Positions 32,088 to 42,531 of a stretch of 64,000 nt of DNA are shown piece by piece. Position 1 is the first letter of the stretch. Each line of letters begins with the position of its first letter. This DNA is from Heloderma charlesbogerti. Its lineage: Eukaryota > Chordata > Lepidosauria > Squamata > Helodermatidae. The notes below the pieces were generated by a model that did no database searches, was not told the DNA's origin, and saw only the letters and a list, made by a program, of their open reading frames with translations. Where the stretch lies: NCBI GenBank assembly GCA_026122225.1, contig JANEZZ010000305.1:372001-436000 (forward strand), read 5' to 3'. The translations under genes were made by a program, and so were the position numbers.

Positions 32088-34698
32088 CTGGCCTATGTGT
32101 ATGATATGATTGTGCTGACACACACCAGGAGCACAGAACGTAGTGCAGATTTCAGCCAAGAATCTTAGCTTTCTTTTATTTTTAAAAGCAAGTGTCTAGT
32201 CCTTATGGCTAGGAAGATATGCTTGAAGGAGTTGTGGGCAACACCTGCTGAAGTCTCAGAAGCCGGAACGGAGACTGAATAAGACTTCCAGTGATTACGT
32301 ATATGGTGTCAATGCTTCACTTAGCTCTTTGCATGACCAGCAAAACCAAACCAATTTGGGAAACATGAAGAAAATTATGCAAATGAGCACATTTGCACAG
32401 TGTACACAAGTCACAAAGTCCAGCTTTCCTTGGCACAAAATTCTGATGTGGTAGAAGAAACACACGCAGAGCTGTGTAAATAGCATGTTCCCGGTGGCAG
32501 AAACATGGCCAGTGATTAACAATAATTATAACTTATGCTGTACGTGCAGTCATATACCTGAGACTAGCACGTTAAACTTAACCAATTGCTGTTGGCAACA
32601 TACCCTCAAATGGTAACTCCAAGTCTCTACAACCAGTGGGTGAAATCATCACTTAGAGGCATACAATGGCAACATATTTTACTACTATATGTTTAAATGC
32701 AGCTACAACTCCTTCAATGTAATCCCCTGGCAGCACTTACAGGACAAAAGAGAAAATACCAACATGATCCCTTTTATACTGGTAGTATTGGATTATTATT
32801 CATTATTAGTGCCATTCCCTTCCCAAGGTGCTACAGGCAACATTTTCACCTTTCAAAATTCAGGCCATGCTGAACTTACAAGAATCAACATTCAAGACTC
32901 GCCCCCTTGTGCCACTGAAGCACACACAGCTGGCAGGGAAGCAGAAGCGCGGGCATAATACGTTGGGTACACAGAGGTAACAGAACCACAGAATGAGAAA
33001 AACGGCGATGTAAATATAAAAAGGATGTAGTCTTGTGTGCATTTCAAAAATCCACTTTCTCAATGTTTAGAAAATGTGGATTCCTGCCTCTGATCCTTCC
33101 TCCCAAGCAACGTTCTGGGCCAGGTACTCCCGATTAAAAAATGACAATTCCATGCACTTCATCCTGGCAACTAACCTAGAGAATGAGCACTAAAGCCCCA
33201 AGCGGATACTGAGGATGGGCTGGTAGAGTGCCTTTTCACCCCTCTCTGCATGACCTATTCGCGGTTTTCTTTGCTTAAATGTGATAAAGGTTAACACATT
33301 TATCTAGCTGCAATGAAAGTCACCCTCTTGCAAGACAACTTCCCCAAATAACCGCAATTAGGCACAATTCTTTAAAAAGAGTACATATATAACCCCATGC
33401 CTTTCAGTGCTGATGGCCCCGACATTAGACTGAATTGATCATGCAGTGAAAAATACCAATAGTGAAAGCCGGGAGGGCCCACAGAGAAATGAAGGCCTCT
33501 GGCGGAAAGCCCAGGGAAGGCCAACTAACCCTTCTTAATTTTATTCAGGCAGCCGGAGTTGCAGAAGGAACGAACGGATCCTGTCTCCCAGCAGCCCCTA
33601 CCCTTCATTCCCGCCGTTGGATGGCTCTGGCGGAAGCTACGGCTCTGGGCATTACTGCAAGCCTGAAGTTGGTTATTAAAAAAAAAAGACACCAATATTT
33701 AAGCAACATCCTTATTCAGCAATGAGCTGGGCTGCTGCATCACTGTTCTCACAGAGGCACATTCCACATTACAGATTCTGGCCACATGCTGTTCTCTCAA
33801 TACATTTACCCCATGGATCTCCCAGCAACCATCAAGCCGCCTCATTATACCACAATGCACCACATGCAATAAGGCAATGCTTAACTCCATCAGTGCTGGG
33901 AAGACAGAAGATCTTTCAGAAAGCTAAGAAAAAAAAATGTGTGTGGGGAGAGGACGGTAGCAGCATATAAAACCTACTGCATTGCTCTCCTGCTGTTTCC
34001 CCTTTATGGAATGTGCTTTACTTGGAACATGGGGAAGATGATAACAGGTATCTGGGAAGGTAATTTGGAAAGTGCCCTGTCCCTTTAAATCCTCCTAGAG
34101 GTTGTTTTTAGGACATCTGCCTAGAATATGCAGCAAAGCTTTAACACCCACATATACACAGAGAGAGGACTTGGCACTCTGCTTTCCACATTCCATCATT
34201 TTTTAAATGACCAGAAAACTAAGCTCAGAAAAGGAAGCCCCAATAACTTTGCAATCACCTCTAAGAAAATAGGGGTTAGTTTCTCACCCCTCTGCAAGTT
34301 AGACATTTGGACTTGCCCAAAACCGGAATATGCATTTGTTGTTTTCGGAAAGAACTTGACGGGGATAGAGAGAAAATGCTGGACAAATCGCTGTTCAGCG
34401 TGAGCTATAGTAATGCATCCTCGCCTAGCAAGAAGCACGGTTGCTGCTGAGTGGCAGTTTAGAGAGATTAAGAAACACGTGAGAGCTTCTGCTGAATGAC
34501 TACAAGCATTTTTACTTGACTATTCTTACTTCGTGCTCTCTTTGTGGAGAAATCCTAAAGTCTGTAAATCAACAATGTTGGTCAGGCACTCTTTTGTCTC
34601 TTACCACCTTGAGATAGAGAGAAGAGTCCCATAAAACGGGATTTTTCAGCCCTTAGCCCCACTAGAATGACCGATCCTTATCTGGGCCCAGCTTCACA
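32088..34698. other. Unassigned sequence; no gene seen
   Basis: The stretch lacks recognisable repeats except short A- and T-rich runs. A stretch ending in an A run at 33677-33687 could suggest a retroposed end, but no source sequence is recognisable. Confidence 0.35.
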
Positions 34699-34735
34699 GG
34701 CTGGTTTCTTTCTTTCTTTTTCTTTCTTTCTTTCG
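34699..34735. repeat. (TTTC)n microsatellite
   Basis: About eight TTTC units with one interruption. Confidence 0.85.
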
Positions 34736-34852
34736 CATATTTCAGAATTTCCCTTAGACTCAATGAGTGCTCACAGTGATTTACAATAAATCCATAAAAA
34801 TAGTAAAATACAACAATTCCAGTCAAAATCAAACTGATAAAATTCATTAAAA

Positions 34853-35198
34853 AGTAAAGGTAAAGGTGTCCCCAACCAGTCGTGTCCGACTCTAGGGTGC
34901 GGTGCTCATCCCCGTTTCTAAGCCGAAGAGCCAGCGCTGTCCGAAGACGCTTCCGTGGTCATGTGGCTGGCATGACTGAACACCGAGGAGCACGGAACGC
35001 TGTTACCTTTCCCGCCGAGGCGGTACCTATTTATCTACTTGCAATTTCTTGCTTTCGAACTGCTAGGTTGGCAGGAGCTGGGACTGAAGACGGGAGCTCA
35101 GTCCGTCACGCGGCACTCGGGTCTCGAACTGCTGTCCTGCCGACCTTCCGGTCTACAGTTCAGCGTCTTAACCACTAAGCCACCGCGTCCCTCACATA
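34853..35198 (-). mobile_element. Sauria SINE, minus strand, full length
   Basis: Reversed, it begins with a tRNA-like head (GGTGGCTTAGTGGTTAAGAC as A box region, CAGTTCGAGACCCG as B box region). It continues through the family middle (CAAGTAGATAAATAGGTACC) and ends AGAGTCGGACACGACTGG and (TTTACC)n. The 3' segment AGAGTCGGACACGACTG is shared with the BovB LINE at 59.5 kb, its known mobilising partner. Sauria SINEs are known from lizards, snakes and tuatara, so this element strongly informs the taxonomic guess. Confidence 0.92.
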
Positions 35199-35212
35199 CA
35201 TTGTTGTATGTG

Positions 35213-35347
35213 ATAAAATAATTATATGTATTGATAAAATTATATGTATTATAATACATAGAATTATATGTATTATAATACATAGAATTATATGTATTGA
35301 TAAATAAAATAATGTATATATTGATAAAATACATACATTGTAATAAA
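35213..35347. repeat. AT-rich tandem repeat (unit about 25 bp)
   Basis: Variants of AATTATATGTATTATAATAC with CATAG repeat about five times. The unit is itself near-palindromic. Confidence 0.8.
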
Positions 35348-35378
35348 ACGGGGGAACCTTCTAAAATCAAAGAGCAGC

Positions 35379-35619
35379 TTTATTTATTTATTTCATTTAT
35401 ATCCCACCTTTCTTCCTCCAAGTAACCCAAAGCAGCGTACATTCTCCTCCTCCTCCTCTCCGTTTTATCCTCACAACAACAACCCTGTGAGGTAGGTTGG
35501 GCTGAGAGTCTGTGACTGGCCCAAAGTCACCCAGTGTGCTTCACTGCCGAGTGAGTGGGGACTAGAACCCGGGTCTCCGAAGTCCCAGTCCAACACTCGA
35601 ACCACACCAGACTGGCTCT
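35379..35619 (-). mobile_element. tRNA/CORE-type SINE, minus strand
   Basis: It has TTTATTTATTTCATTTATAT with CCCACCTTTC, a (CTC)n stretch, GTGAGGTAGGTTGGGCTGAG, GACTGGCCCAAAGTCACCCA and a reversed tRNA-like head ending CCAACACTCGAACCAC. Confidence 0.88.
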
Positions 35620-35679
35620 AATTAATTAGTAAAAGCTCAGCAAAGCAGTATGGTCATCTTTCCCTATAATCATCTATCA

Positions 35680-35906
35680 TCTGGTGGTTTCTCAGTTTTT
35701 CCCCACATTCTAAGAGGTTGAAATGCCTCTCCAAAGACTTACTTAGGGGCAGCAAGATCTTTAAGCTAAACTATGCTGCTATTTTTGTATTTGTTGCCCT
35801 GCCCCCTTTGCCTTTGGCCCTGCCCAGTACTGGAAAGCGGGCCCCAAGAGCTTCTTTGAAATTGGCCCTTGGGCTTAAAGAGGTTCCCCGGCCCTGTTAC
35901 AATGTT
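35680..35906. mobile_element. hAT-like MITE fragment (CAGGGGTGGGGAA type)
   Basis: GTGGTTTCTCAGTTTTTCCC, GAGGTTGAAATGCC, a TTTGTTGCCCTGCC stretch and TTGGGCTTAAAGAGGTTCCC occur in the same order as at 49627-50410. The left end is lost. Confidence 0.6.
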
Positions 35907-35942
35907 TACCAGCTGTCTAAAGACCAATAATGAGGGAGCCAA

Positions 35943-36012
35943 TTTAGGGCCCAATCCTATGCATGCTTAGACAGAAAAAGGTCCTACAATTCCAAGCATT
36001 CCCCAGCCAGCA
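35943..36012. repeat. MITE fragment with CAATCCTATGCATG
   Basis: GGGCCCAATCCTATGCATGC and AGACAGAAAAAGGTCCTAC form one end of a repeat also seen at 44132-44180. The CR1 fragment begins directly after it. Confidence 0.5.
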
Positions 36013-36795
36013 TGAACAACAGAATGAAATTTAACAGGGATAAATGCCAAGTTCTGCACCTAGGAAAAAGAAGCCAAATGCACAGTTACAAGATGGAGGA
36101 TACTTGGCTCAACAATACTACAAGCGAGAAAGATCTTGGAATTGTTGTCGATCGCAAGCTGAATATGAGCCAACAATGTGATGAGGCTGCAAAAAAAGGC
36201 AAATGCTCTTTTGGGCTGCATTCATAGAAGCATCGCTTCCAAATCCCGGGAAGTACTAGTCCCCCTCTACTCAGCACAGCCTCATCTGGAGTACTGTGTC
36301 CAGTTCTGGGCACCGCACTTTAAGAAGGATGCAGACAAGCTGGAGAGGGTTCAGAGGAGGGCAACAAAGATGATCAGGGGACTGGAAACAAAGCGACTGA
36401 GGAGAGACTGAAAGAACTGGGCATGTTTAGCCTTGAGAAGAGAAGACTGAGGGGAGATGTGATCGTGCTCTTCAAGTACTTGAAAGGTTGTCACAGAGAG
36501 GAAGGCCAAGATCTCTTCTCCATCATCCCAGAGTGCAGGACATGGAATCACGGACTCAAGTTACAGGAAGCCAGATTCCGTCTGAACATCAGGAGAAACT
36601 TCCTGAATGTTAGAACAATACCGACAATGGAACCCATTACCTGGGGAGGTGGTGGGCTCTCCCACACCGGAGGCATTCAAGACGAGGCTGGACAGCCACC
36701 TGTCAGGGATGCTTTGACTGGGATTCCTGCACTGAGCAGGGGGTTAGACTCAATGATCTTATAGGCCCCTTCCAACCTTACTATTCTATGATTCT
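36013..36795 (+). mobile_element. CR1 LINE 3' fragment
   Basis: It begins inside reverse transcriptase just after the active site (MKFNRDKCQVLHLGKRS) and runs through NTTSEKDLGIVVD and [20 protein letters not shown] to the C-terminus. The usual terminus with CTATTCTATGATTCTA follows. Single-base frame changes at 36195, 36285 and 36400, and more near 36620, disable it. Confidence 0.92.
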
Positions 36796-37011
36796 AAGGC
36801 CTCGTCTCAGGTCCTCACTAGTTTCACCTCTCTAGGAGATGGGGCAAGTAACACAGCCTCAGGTGCTGAAGGTAAGTTCTGGCCATTTGAGAGGAGGCAG
36901 TCTCTCAGATACACCGGTCCCAAGCCATGTGGGCTTACTAGCTAAGAACAAGTACCTTGAATTGAACTCAGAAATAAACAGGAAGGCAATTAAACTGTCT
37001 GAAGACTGGTG

Positions 37012-37637
37012 TGGTGTCCCCACTGGAAGACTCCTCCTTGGAGGAAGAGCTGGAGGACCAGGAACCACCTGCCACCCAGATCTAGAGACCAGGAAGAGCC
37101 CGGGCCCACAAGGGTGACTACTATGAGGGCATCTGCGTCAGAGGTGGGGGCAGAGAAACTCCCTAGCCTTGGGACAGATGCCACCTGAAAAGACACTCAG
37201 AAGGAGAGTCAGACTGAGCCAGAAGCCTCCTTGTGGGAAAAGGTGTACTTGCACATAGAATTGCTCAAAAGGAGGATCTTTGCAGCTGCAGTTGCTAACA
37301 GCTCACAGCTGAGGCTTAGGTGTGGCTCTGACAGCTTCTGCACAAAAACAGCAGAAGGATAAGGCTGAGAGAATTGCTGGAAACCATGTTGATTGGACCT
37401 TCCTACATTCAGCTTCACTTGACTCCAGACGGCTTCCTGGAATGAGTACTTCTGGACTGAACTCTGACTCTCCTTCTGCCTGCTCCTTGTCTGCTGTATT
37501 GCCTTGGAACCTGGTTGCCTGTGACCTGGACTGTTGAGACCTTGCTTTTGCCTGATCCCTCCTTGTGATGACCACCTTGGAACTCTTGGACCTTTGAACC
37601 TGCAACTGCTAGGCTCAGACTCTGGAAATGTGACAAA
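37012..37637 (+). mobile_element. LTR-like insertion in L2, 626 bp
   Basis: TGGTG lies on both sides (37007-37011 and 37638-37642) within L2 sequence. The insert begins TGGTGTCCCC and ends ATGTGACAAA. It is purine-rich then pyrimidine-rich, like the solo LTR at 16706, and has no long frame. The end does not have the expected CA, so its class is uncertain. Confidence 0.45.
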
Positions 37638-37689
37638 TGGTGTTATGTGGTCTATAAAATGTACATTGGACAGAAGTCAGGCTGCTGTG

Positions 37690-38126
37690 CAGGGCTGGCC
37701 CACCCACGAAGCAGGGTGAGGCTCCCACATCAGGTGGCTAAGTGGGAGGAGCAGTGAAAGCCCACCACTACTGCCATTAGGTGCCCTGGAGAGCACTGCC
37801 AGTGCCTCTCCCACCATGGCATTGCTGCAGCGAGGAAGCAGCTGACGGGGCTCTCTGGAGCAGCCACTCGTCCACACCTCCCCCTGTCAGTCACAGCTGG
37901 AAGCAGCTGTGGAGCTCTTGCAAGACCTTGCGCAAACTCTCACGAGAGCCCCACAGCCACTTTTTCTGGCCTTATGGCTCTCCGTACAGTGAACACAGTG
38001 GCAAAAGCAAAGGATGGGGGTGGGAGTGGGAGTGGGAGTGGGAGTGGGAAGGGGGGCAGAGCAGCACAATGCAGCAGGGCATCTTCTCTCTTGCCTCAGG
38101 CAGTGAGAGACCTTGCACTAGGCCTG
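37690..38126. mobile_element. hAT element (CAGGGCTGGCCC ends), 437 bp, inserted in L2
   Basis: The left end is CAGGGCTGGCCCACC, the right end CTTGCACTAGGCCTG. Flanks CTGCTGTG (37682-37689) and CCACTGTG (38127-38134) agree at 6 of 8. Inner words GTGAGGC and, inverted, GCCTCAGGCAG are typical of the family. A (GGGAGT)n array lies inside at 38019-38050. Confidence 0.65.
38019..38050. repeat. (GGGAGT)n hexamer array
   Basis: Five GGGAGT units followed by GGGAAGGGGGG; G-rich on the plus strand. Confidence 0.9.
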
Positions 38127-38300
38127 CCACTGTGTTTTGTACCAGCTGTAGTTTCCAAGCACTTTTCAAGCGCAGCCTCACATAGAGCATGTTACAGTAA
38201 TCTATATGTGAAGTGATTAGGCCTGAACCAATGTGGCAAGATCCACCTTCCCCAGGAAGGGCACACCAGCCGAAGCCGGACAGATATTCTAGATGCAAAT

Positions 38301-39250
38301 AACATTGCTGTGACAGAATGATGGGGAAAACCTCGCCTTAATCAGATCAGATGGTGAAAAATACCACAGGTTACTCATACAAGGAAGAATGGATTGTTTA
38401 TCTTCTGTTATTCTCAGTAAAATAAAAAAAAAGAAAAAGAACAATGTGGCTTTTATGTAGATGCAACACAAATGCCAATTTCTCAACACTCCCCCACAAA
38501 AACCCTTAAACAGCTCTGCTGAACGTGTTCCTATTTAGTTCCCTACAACAATATAGTGCAAGCATTTTCATTGAATCAGTGGTCCAGAGGAAGTAATAAT
38601 TACCCATGTGGTTCTGTTTATTATTCAAGATCTGATGCTGAGGAAAACGTTGGTATTTATCTGGTTTAGAACCAGAGCTATCAGGATATGTTTTTCTCTA
38701 ATACCTGTGATCAGCACCTCTTGGCTTAATAAGTGGATTTACTCTTGTAGTATCCAAGTGTACATACACTAACCACAATCCAATTTTACTTCATGCATGA
38801 AGTTATTATCTGAGTGGTGTGCAAAACAGTGTTGATTGCATAAGCAACAACTGTTTGGATTTTGTTTTTTGCAGGAAGTGGAGTAAGTTGCACAAGTCAA
38901 ACATAATGACAAACAATAATTCCATTTTATGAGAATGAGCAGAGTAACACTTGTTATGTCTGAATTAAGCCTACATGTCAGCCATAGGAATGGAGAGTTT
39001 GCGGCAAAACTTATACGAAGGAGATATGTGGAAAACAAATGCCATCTCCTGCCGATTGGAAGCCCATGTAGATTTCCTGCAGGTTTTTTGTTTTTTTTTT
39101 AATTGGCAGGCGCTGCCCAGGCATTTGCTTCTTGGTTTTACTTCTGCAGCCAATGAGGACTAGAAACATATCATTCTTCAATAATAAAGTTCAGAATAAA
39201 TAGGCATGACTACAGTTTTGGGGGTGGCAATGACAACAAACACAGGATCG
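38301..39250. other. Unassigned sequence
   Basis: No gene or repeat recognised apart from short A-rich runs. Confidence 0.35.
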
Positions 39251-39254
39251 CTGT

Positions 39255-39312
39255 CTTGTGTGCCATTTTTTGATAGAAAGGCAGGGTACAAATCAAATAA
39301 ATAAACAAAATT
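39255..39312 (+). repeat. L2-type tail remnant
   Basis: GAAAGGCAGGGTACAAATC and AAATAAATAAAC resemble the last bases of an L2-type or SINE tail. Confidence 0.5.
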
Positions 39313-39634
39313 AGGGTTTTTCCTTTAAAGCCAGCCTACAAATCATTTTATATAATAAGTCATCGATATTGGTTCTTTGCAGTACAGCTTTTTCAAACAC
39401 AGTCAACGGACAGAGAAAATTGGATGTGATCAGCATATCCCCCGAGACAGTCATTCATGAGTTTATGTGTTTTAAACATTTAAAACTTTAGGTTTTCAGG
39501 GCTCTCCAGCCTGCCTGCTGTTGCGCCTTCCCAATAGGATGTACTGGCATGGAGATTAGCATAGTCCCATTCTAAAGCACTTATTGTGGCCTGTGCCCAA
39601 AGGGAGAAACGCTCTGCTTAGCCATTTAGAGGTC

Positions 39635-39880
39635 TGCATGATCAGCACGGGAAACCATGCACTATAGCTTATTTCCCCAGCGCATGCTGCTTGCACACCC
39701 ACCATTTGCTTAATTACCTGAGCTGCAGGTTGCCATGTTGTCCAAAATGCGGTGCATGGAGGGGGTGGCTTCTAAACCACCCCACAAGCCCTACGGGTAA
39801 TTCAGCAAATGGTGGGCGAGCAAGTGGCACTCACGGAGCAAATGAGCTACAGTGTGTGGTTTCCCCTGCTGATCATGCAA
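39635..39880. mobile_element. Foldback (long inverted repeat) element with about 85-bp arms
   Basis: Left arm 39635-39719 and right arm 39795-39880 are inverted copies at roughly 80% identity. Shared words include GCATGATCAGCA, GGGAAACCA and CCCACCATTTGCT. A 75-bp loop contains a second small inverted pair, GGGTGGCTTCTAAACCACCC. It encodes nothing. Confidence 0.75.
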
Positions 39881-39957
39881 ACCAGGGCAGAGTAAGAGTT
39901 TGCCTGTGTATTTATAGCACAGGATGGACCCACAGGTTGGCCTTAAGCAGGCTTAGG

Positions 39958-40075
39958 CAAATCAGTGCCTTGTAGATGTTTTGGACTACAACTCCCATCA
40001 GCCCCTGCCAGCATGGCCAATAGTCAGGGATCGTAAGAGTTATGGAGGGCACGATGTTAACTATCCCTTGCCTAA
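39958..40075. mobile_element. Palindromic hAT-like MITE copy
   Basis: TTTTGGACTACAACTCCCAT and CCAGCATGGCCAATAGTCAG mark it, with a decayed inverted half after GGGATCGTAAGAGTTATGG. Confidence 0.55.
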
Positions 40076-40159
40076 AGAATGGGAAGGGGGAAGAGAAATG
40101 CCAGTGGATCCAACTCCATTATGGACTATAGAGTAGGTAGTGCTACAGGGCCTCCCATC

Positions 40160-40385
40160 TCAGGCAGACACCTCAGAAGGATATCATGGTCGATGGTGTC
40201 GAAAGCTGCCGAAAGGTCCAAGGGAACACCCCCCTCTGCATGTTATCTACCAAGGCAACCAAAGCAGTCTCTGACCCATAACCAGGCCTGAAGCCAGATT
40301 GAAATGGATCTAGATTTGTCTCATCCAGAAATTCCCGGAGCTGAGAAGCCACTACACTGAGATCTTCAGGGGAAGCCCTTCTTGC
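40160..40385 (-). mobile_element. L2 LINE reverse transcriptase fragment, minus strand
   Basis: Reversed, it encodes FQSGFRPGYGSETALVALVD, then after a frame change a segment ending TIDHDIL. This is the motif preceding and including the first catalytic Asp of L2-type reverse transcriptase. Confidence 0.75.
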
Positions 40386-40694
40386 CATCCCGCCATCATC
40401 ACAGGCACGCCTGGTGGGAACGCGGGAGAGGGCCTTCTCAGTGGCTGCCCCAAGGCTCCGGAACTCCCTTCCCAGGGAGGCGAGAGTGGCACCCTCCTTG
40501 ATATGTTTTCGCAGGCATGCAAAAACTTTTTTGTTCCAGCAGGCCTTTGGGGATAACTAGTGTGGACCTGGGAAAATGCGACGTATGGATACCATTTTTG
40601 TTGTTCTGGTTGTCTTTTAATGTTTTAATATCTTTACAATTTTAATATTGATGATTTGATTATATTTTTAACTTTTATTCAGTTGTATTTATAT

Positions 40695-41411
40695 TAGGGA
40701 TGTCAGAGAATTCCGCGATGGATCTCGGTGAGGCCGAATGCCAGTGCATTTGGCCCCCCGAAATCCATCGTGGAACGGCCTGCCACCCCCCCGCACCCCG
40801 CGGATCCCCCCCCGGGACTAGACTTACCTGGGGTGGATGTTCCAGCGGCGAAGCTCCAGCGGCGGCTTCGGCGGTGGCGGCAGCTGGTCTTCCGACCAGC
40901 TGCCGCCGCCGCCATTTGCAGTCTGGTCTTTTTCTTTTTTTCCCCCCATAGACGTGATAGGCTACGTAAAGACTTATGTAGCCTATCACATCTGGGTTTA
41001 AAAAAAAAACCAAAACGCGTATGCAAATGGCGGCGGCTACAGCTGCCGCCATTTGCGTTCCTTATTTTTCGCCGACTTAGTCTACGTCAATATTTACGTA
41101 GACTAAGACGAAGAAAAGAAAGGGGAACGCAATAGCACCCACTACGCCGTAACCGCCGCCATTTGCGTACGCGTGTTTTGTTTTTACCCAGAGCCCTCCA
41201 CGGCCGGAAATCCAGCTGAGGATGGCCCTGACCTGGGCCTGGCCGGCTGCTCTGCGGAGCCGCCGTGGAGCACAGCCAGCCGTTGAGGATTCCGGGAAGG
41301 AAGACCGGATCACCTCCCCCCACGTCGAGGATTCCGGGGGGGAGGGACGGAACGCCTCCCCCCCCCATGAACAGAATCCGTGGAAAGGTAAGTGAATTTC
41401 GGACTTTCCTA
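40695..41411 (+). mobile_element. hAT copy D1 (GTGATAGGCTACG palindrome type)
   Basis: The head TAGGGATGTCAGAGAATTCC matches copies C and D2. The core has nested palindromes: GTGATAGGCTACG with CGTAGCCTATCAC-like inverse (about 40953-40990), then CTTAGTCTACGTC with GACGTAGACTAAG-like inverse (about 41078-41108), each beside CCGCCATTTGCG. The tail has GATTCCGGGGGGGAGGGAC and AAAGGTAAGTGAA. The right terminus ACTTTCCTA matches the consensus at 7 of 9 positions. Confidence 0.75.
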
Positions 41412-41726
41412 GGCAGCACTCACAGTGATGTGGTGGATTAGGAGTCCCAGAGGCAGAAGCAGAGGTCGCAGCAAGCAGCAGGCTCCCTCTCCTTCCACCT
41501 TGCAGTTGTTCTTGGTTGGGAATGGGATCCTCCTCTCTCTTCCAAGGAAAGGTGTGGCCCCTTTCTGACTTTTCTGTTTTTTATTTGTAGATCATTTTCT
41601 AGATCCTTAGTAGATTGTGGAAATGCTGTGGGCTTACTATCGCTTTAGTTCAGCAAGGGATTTGACAAAGCACCCATGGTATTCTGGTATTCTGATTAAC
41701 AAGTTACTTAAGTGTGGGTCGGATGC
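41412..41726 (+). other. Captured segment between the two hAT copies, with a LINE fragment
   Basis: The last third encodes a decayed reverse transcriptase stretch (VDCGNAVGLL, then FSKGFDKAP), of CR1/L3 type, with stops. A pyrimidine run ending TTTTTTATTTGTAG at about 41575-41590 looks like a splice acceptor. The first half is unassigned. Confidence 0.6.
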
Positions 41727-42531
41727 TAGGGATGGCGGAGAATTCCGCCATGGATCTCGGTGAGGCCAAATGCCAGTGCATTCGGCCCCCCGAAATCTGT
41801 GGCGGAATGAAGCCCCCGCCCCCCCAACCCATGAAAGGCATGCGGAACGGAGCCCCCAACCCACTAAAGGTGCGCGAAACGGAGCACTTACCTGCTGCCA
41901 TCCGCGCTGACTTGTGAATGGCGGCTGCCCTGCGGCCGCCATTTGCTTCCTGATCATAGCCGTGATAGGCTACGTAAATACTTACGTAGCCTATCACGGC
42001 TAATGCAGGGACGCCTAATGCAGGGACGCAAGTATTTATGTAGCCTATCACGGCAACCAAAAAAAACAACAACGTGTACGCAAACGGCGGCCGCCATTTG
42101 CGTTCCCTATTTTTCGCTGTTTTATCTTACATAAATATTTACGTAGGCTATTATGGTGAAAAAAAAGGGGAACGCAAATAGCATAGTGGGGGCTATTTGC
42201 ATTCCCTTTTTTTTCTCTCGCCGTAATAGCCTAAGTAAATATTTACCTAAGATAAAACGGCGAAAAATAGGGAACTCAAATGGCGGCCGCTGTAGCCGCC
42301 GCCATTTGCGTACGCTGTTTTTTGGGGGGGGGGCTGCTGTGATAGGCTACGTAAATACTTATTACGTACCCTGGCCGGCTGCTCCACGGAGCCACCGCGG
42401 AGCAGCCAGCTGGGCAGGATTCCAGGGGGGAGGACCAGATCGCCTCCCCCCTGTTGAGTATTCTGGGTGGAGGGATGGAGCGCCTCCCCCTCCACCGCGA
42501 ATCACATCCGCGAAAAGGTAAGTGACTTTTG
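41727..42531 (+). mobile_element. hAT copy D2 (GTGATAGGCTACG palindrome type)
   Basis: The head is TAGGGATGGCGGAGAATTCC. The cores are GTGATAGGCTACGTAAATAC against its inverse (about 41961-42000), and further inverted pairs around CTTACATAAATATTTACG and CCTAAGTAAATATTTACC to 42260. CCGCCATTTGCG blocks recur. The tail has GATTCCAGGGGGGAGGACC, CGCCTCCCCC and AAAGGTAAGTGAC before ACATCCCTA. Confidence 0.75.

Larger units (their letters stand above)
36880..38300 (-). mobile_element. L2 LINE fragment, minus strand, interrupted twice
   Basis: Pieces at 36880-37006, 37643-37689 and 38127-38300 are collinear. The last encodes, reversed, SHIDYCNMLYVRL and KLQLVQNTVAGLV, a typical L2 ORF2 segment. Removing the LTR-like insert (37012-37637) and the hAT (37690-38126) restores a continuous text, GAAGACTGGTG/TTATGTGG and GGCTGCTGTG/TTTTGTACC. 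Confidence 0.7.
40695..42531 (+). mobile_element. Composite hAT transposon: two head-to-tail copies around 315 bp of captured DNA
   Basis: The outer ends TAGGGATGT (40695) and ACATCCCTA (42531) are perfect 9-bp inverted repeats. ATTTATAT flanks them exactly (40687-40694 and 42532-42539) inside a continuous L2 tail. The block comprises copy D1 (40695-41411), foreign DNA (41412-41726) and copy D2 (41727-42531). Neither inner end has a matching 8-bp flank (GGCAGCAC after D1, TCGGATGC before D2). This arrangement suggests one transposition of the whole 1837-bp unit. No transposase is encoded, so it would need one in trans. Confidence 0.78.

Noticed and set aside
40695..42531. Single hAT element with a LINE inserted into it
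   Set aside because: The middle contains both a tail (41360-41411) and a second head (41727), so a simple insertion into one copy does not explain the structure.
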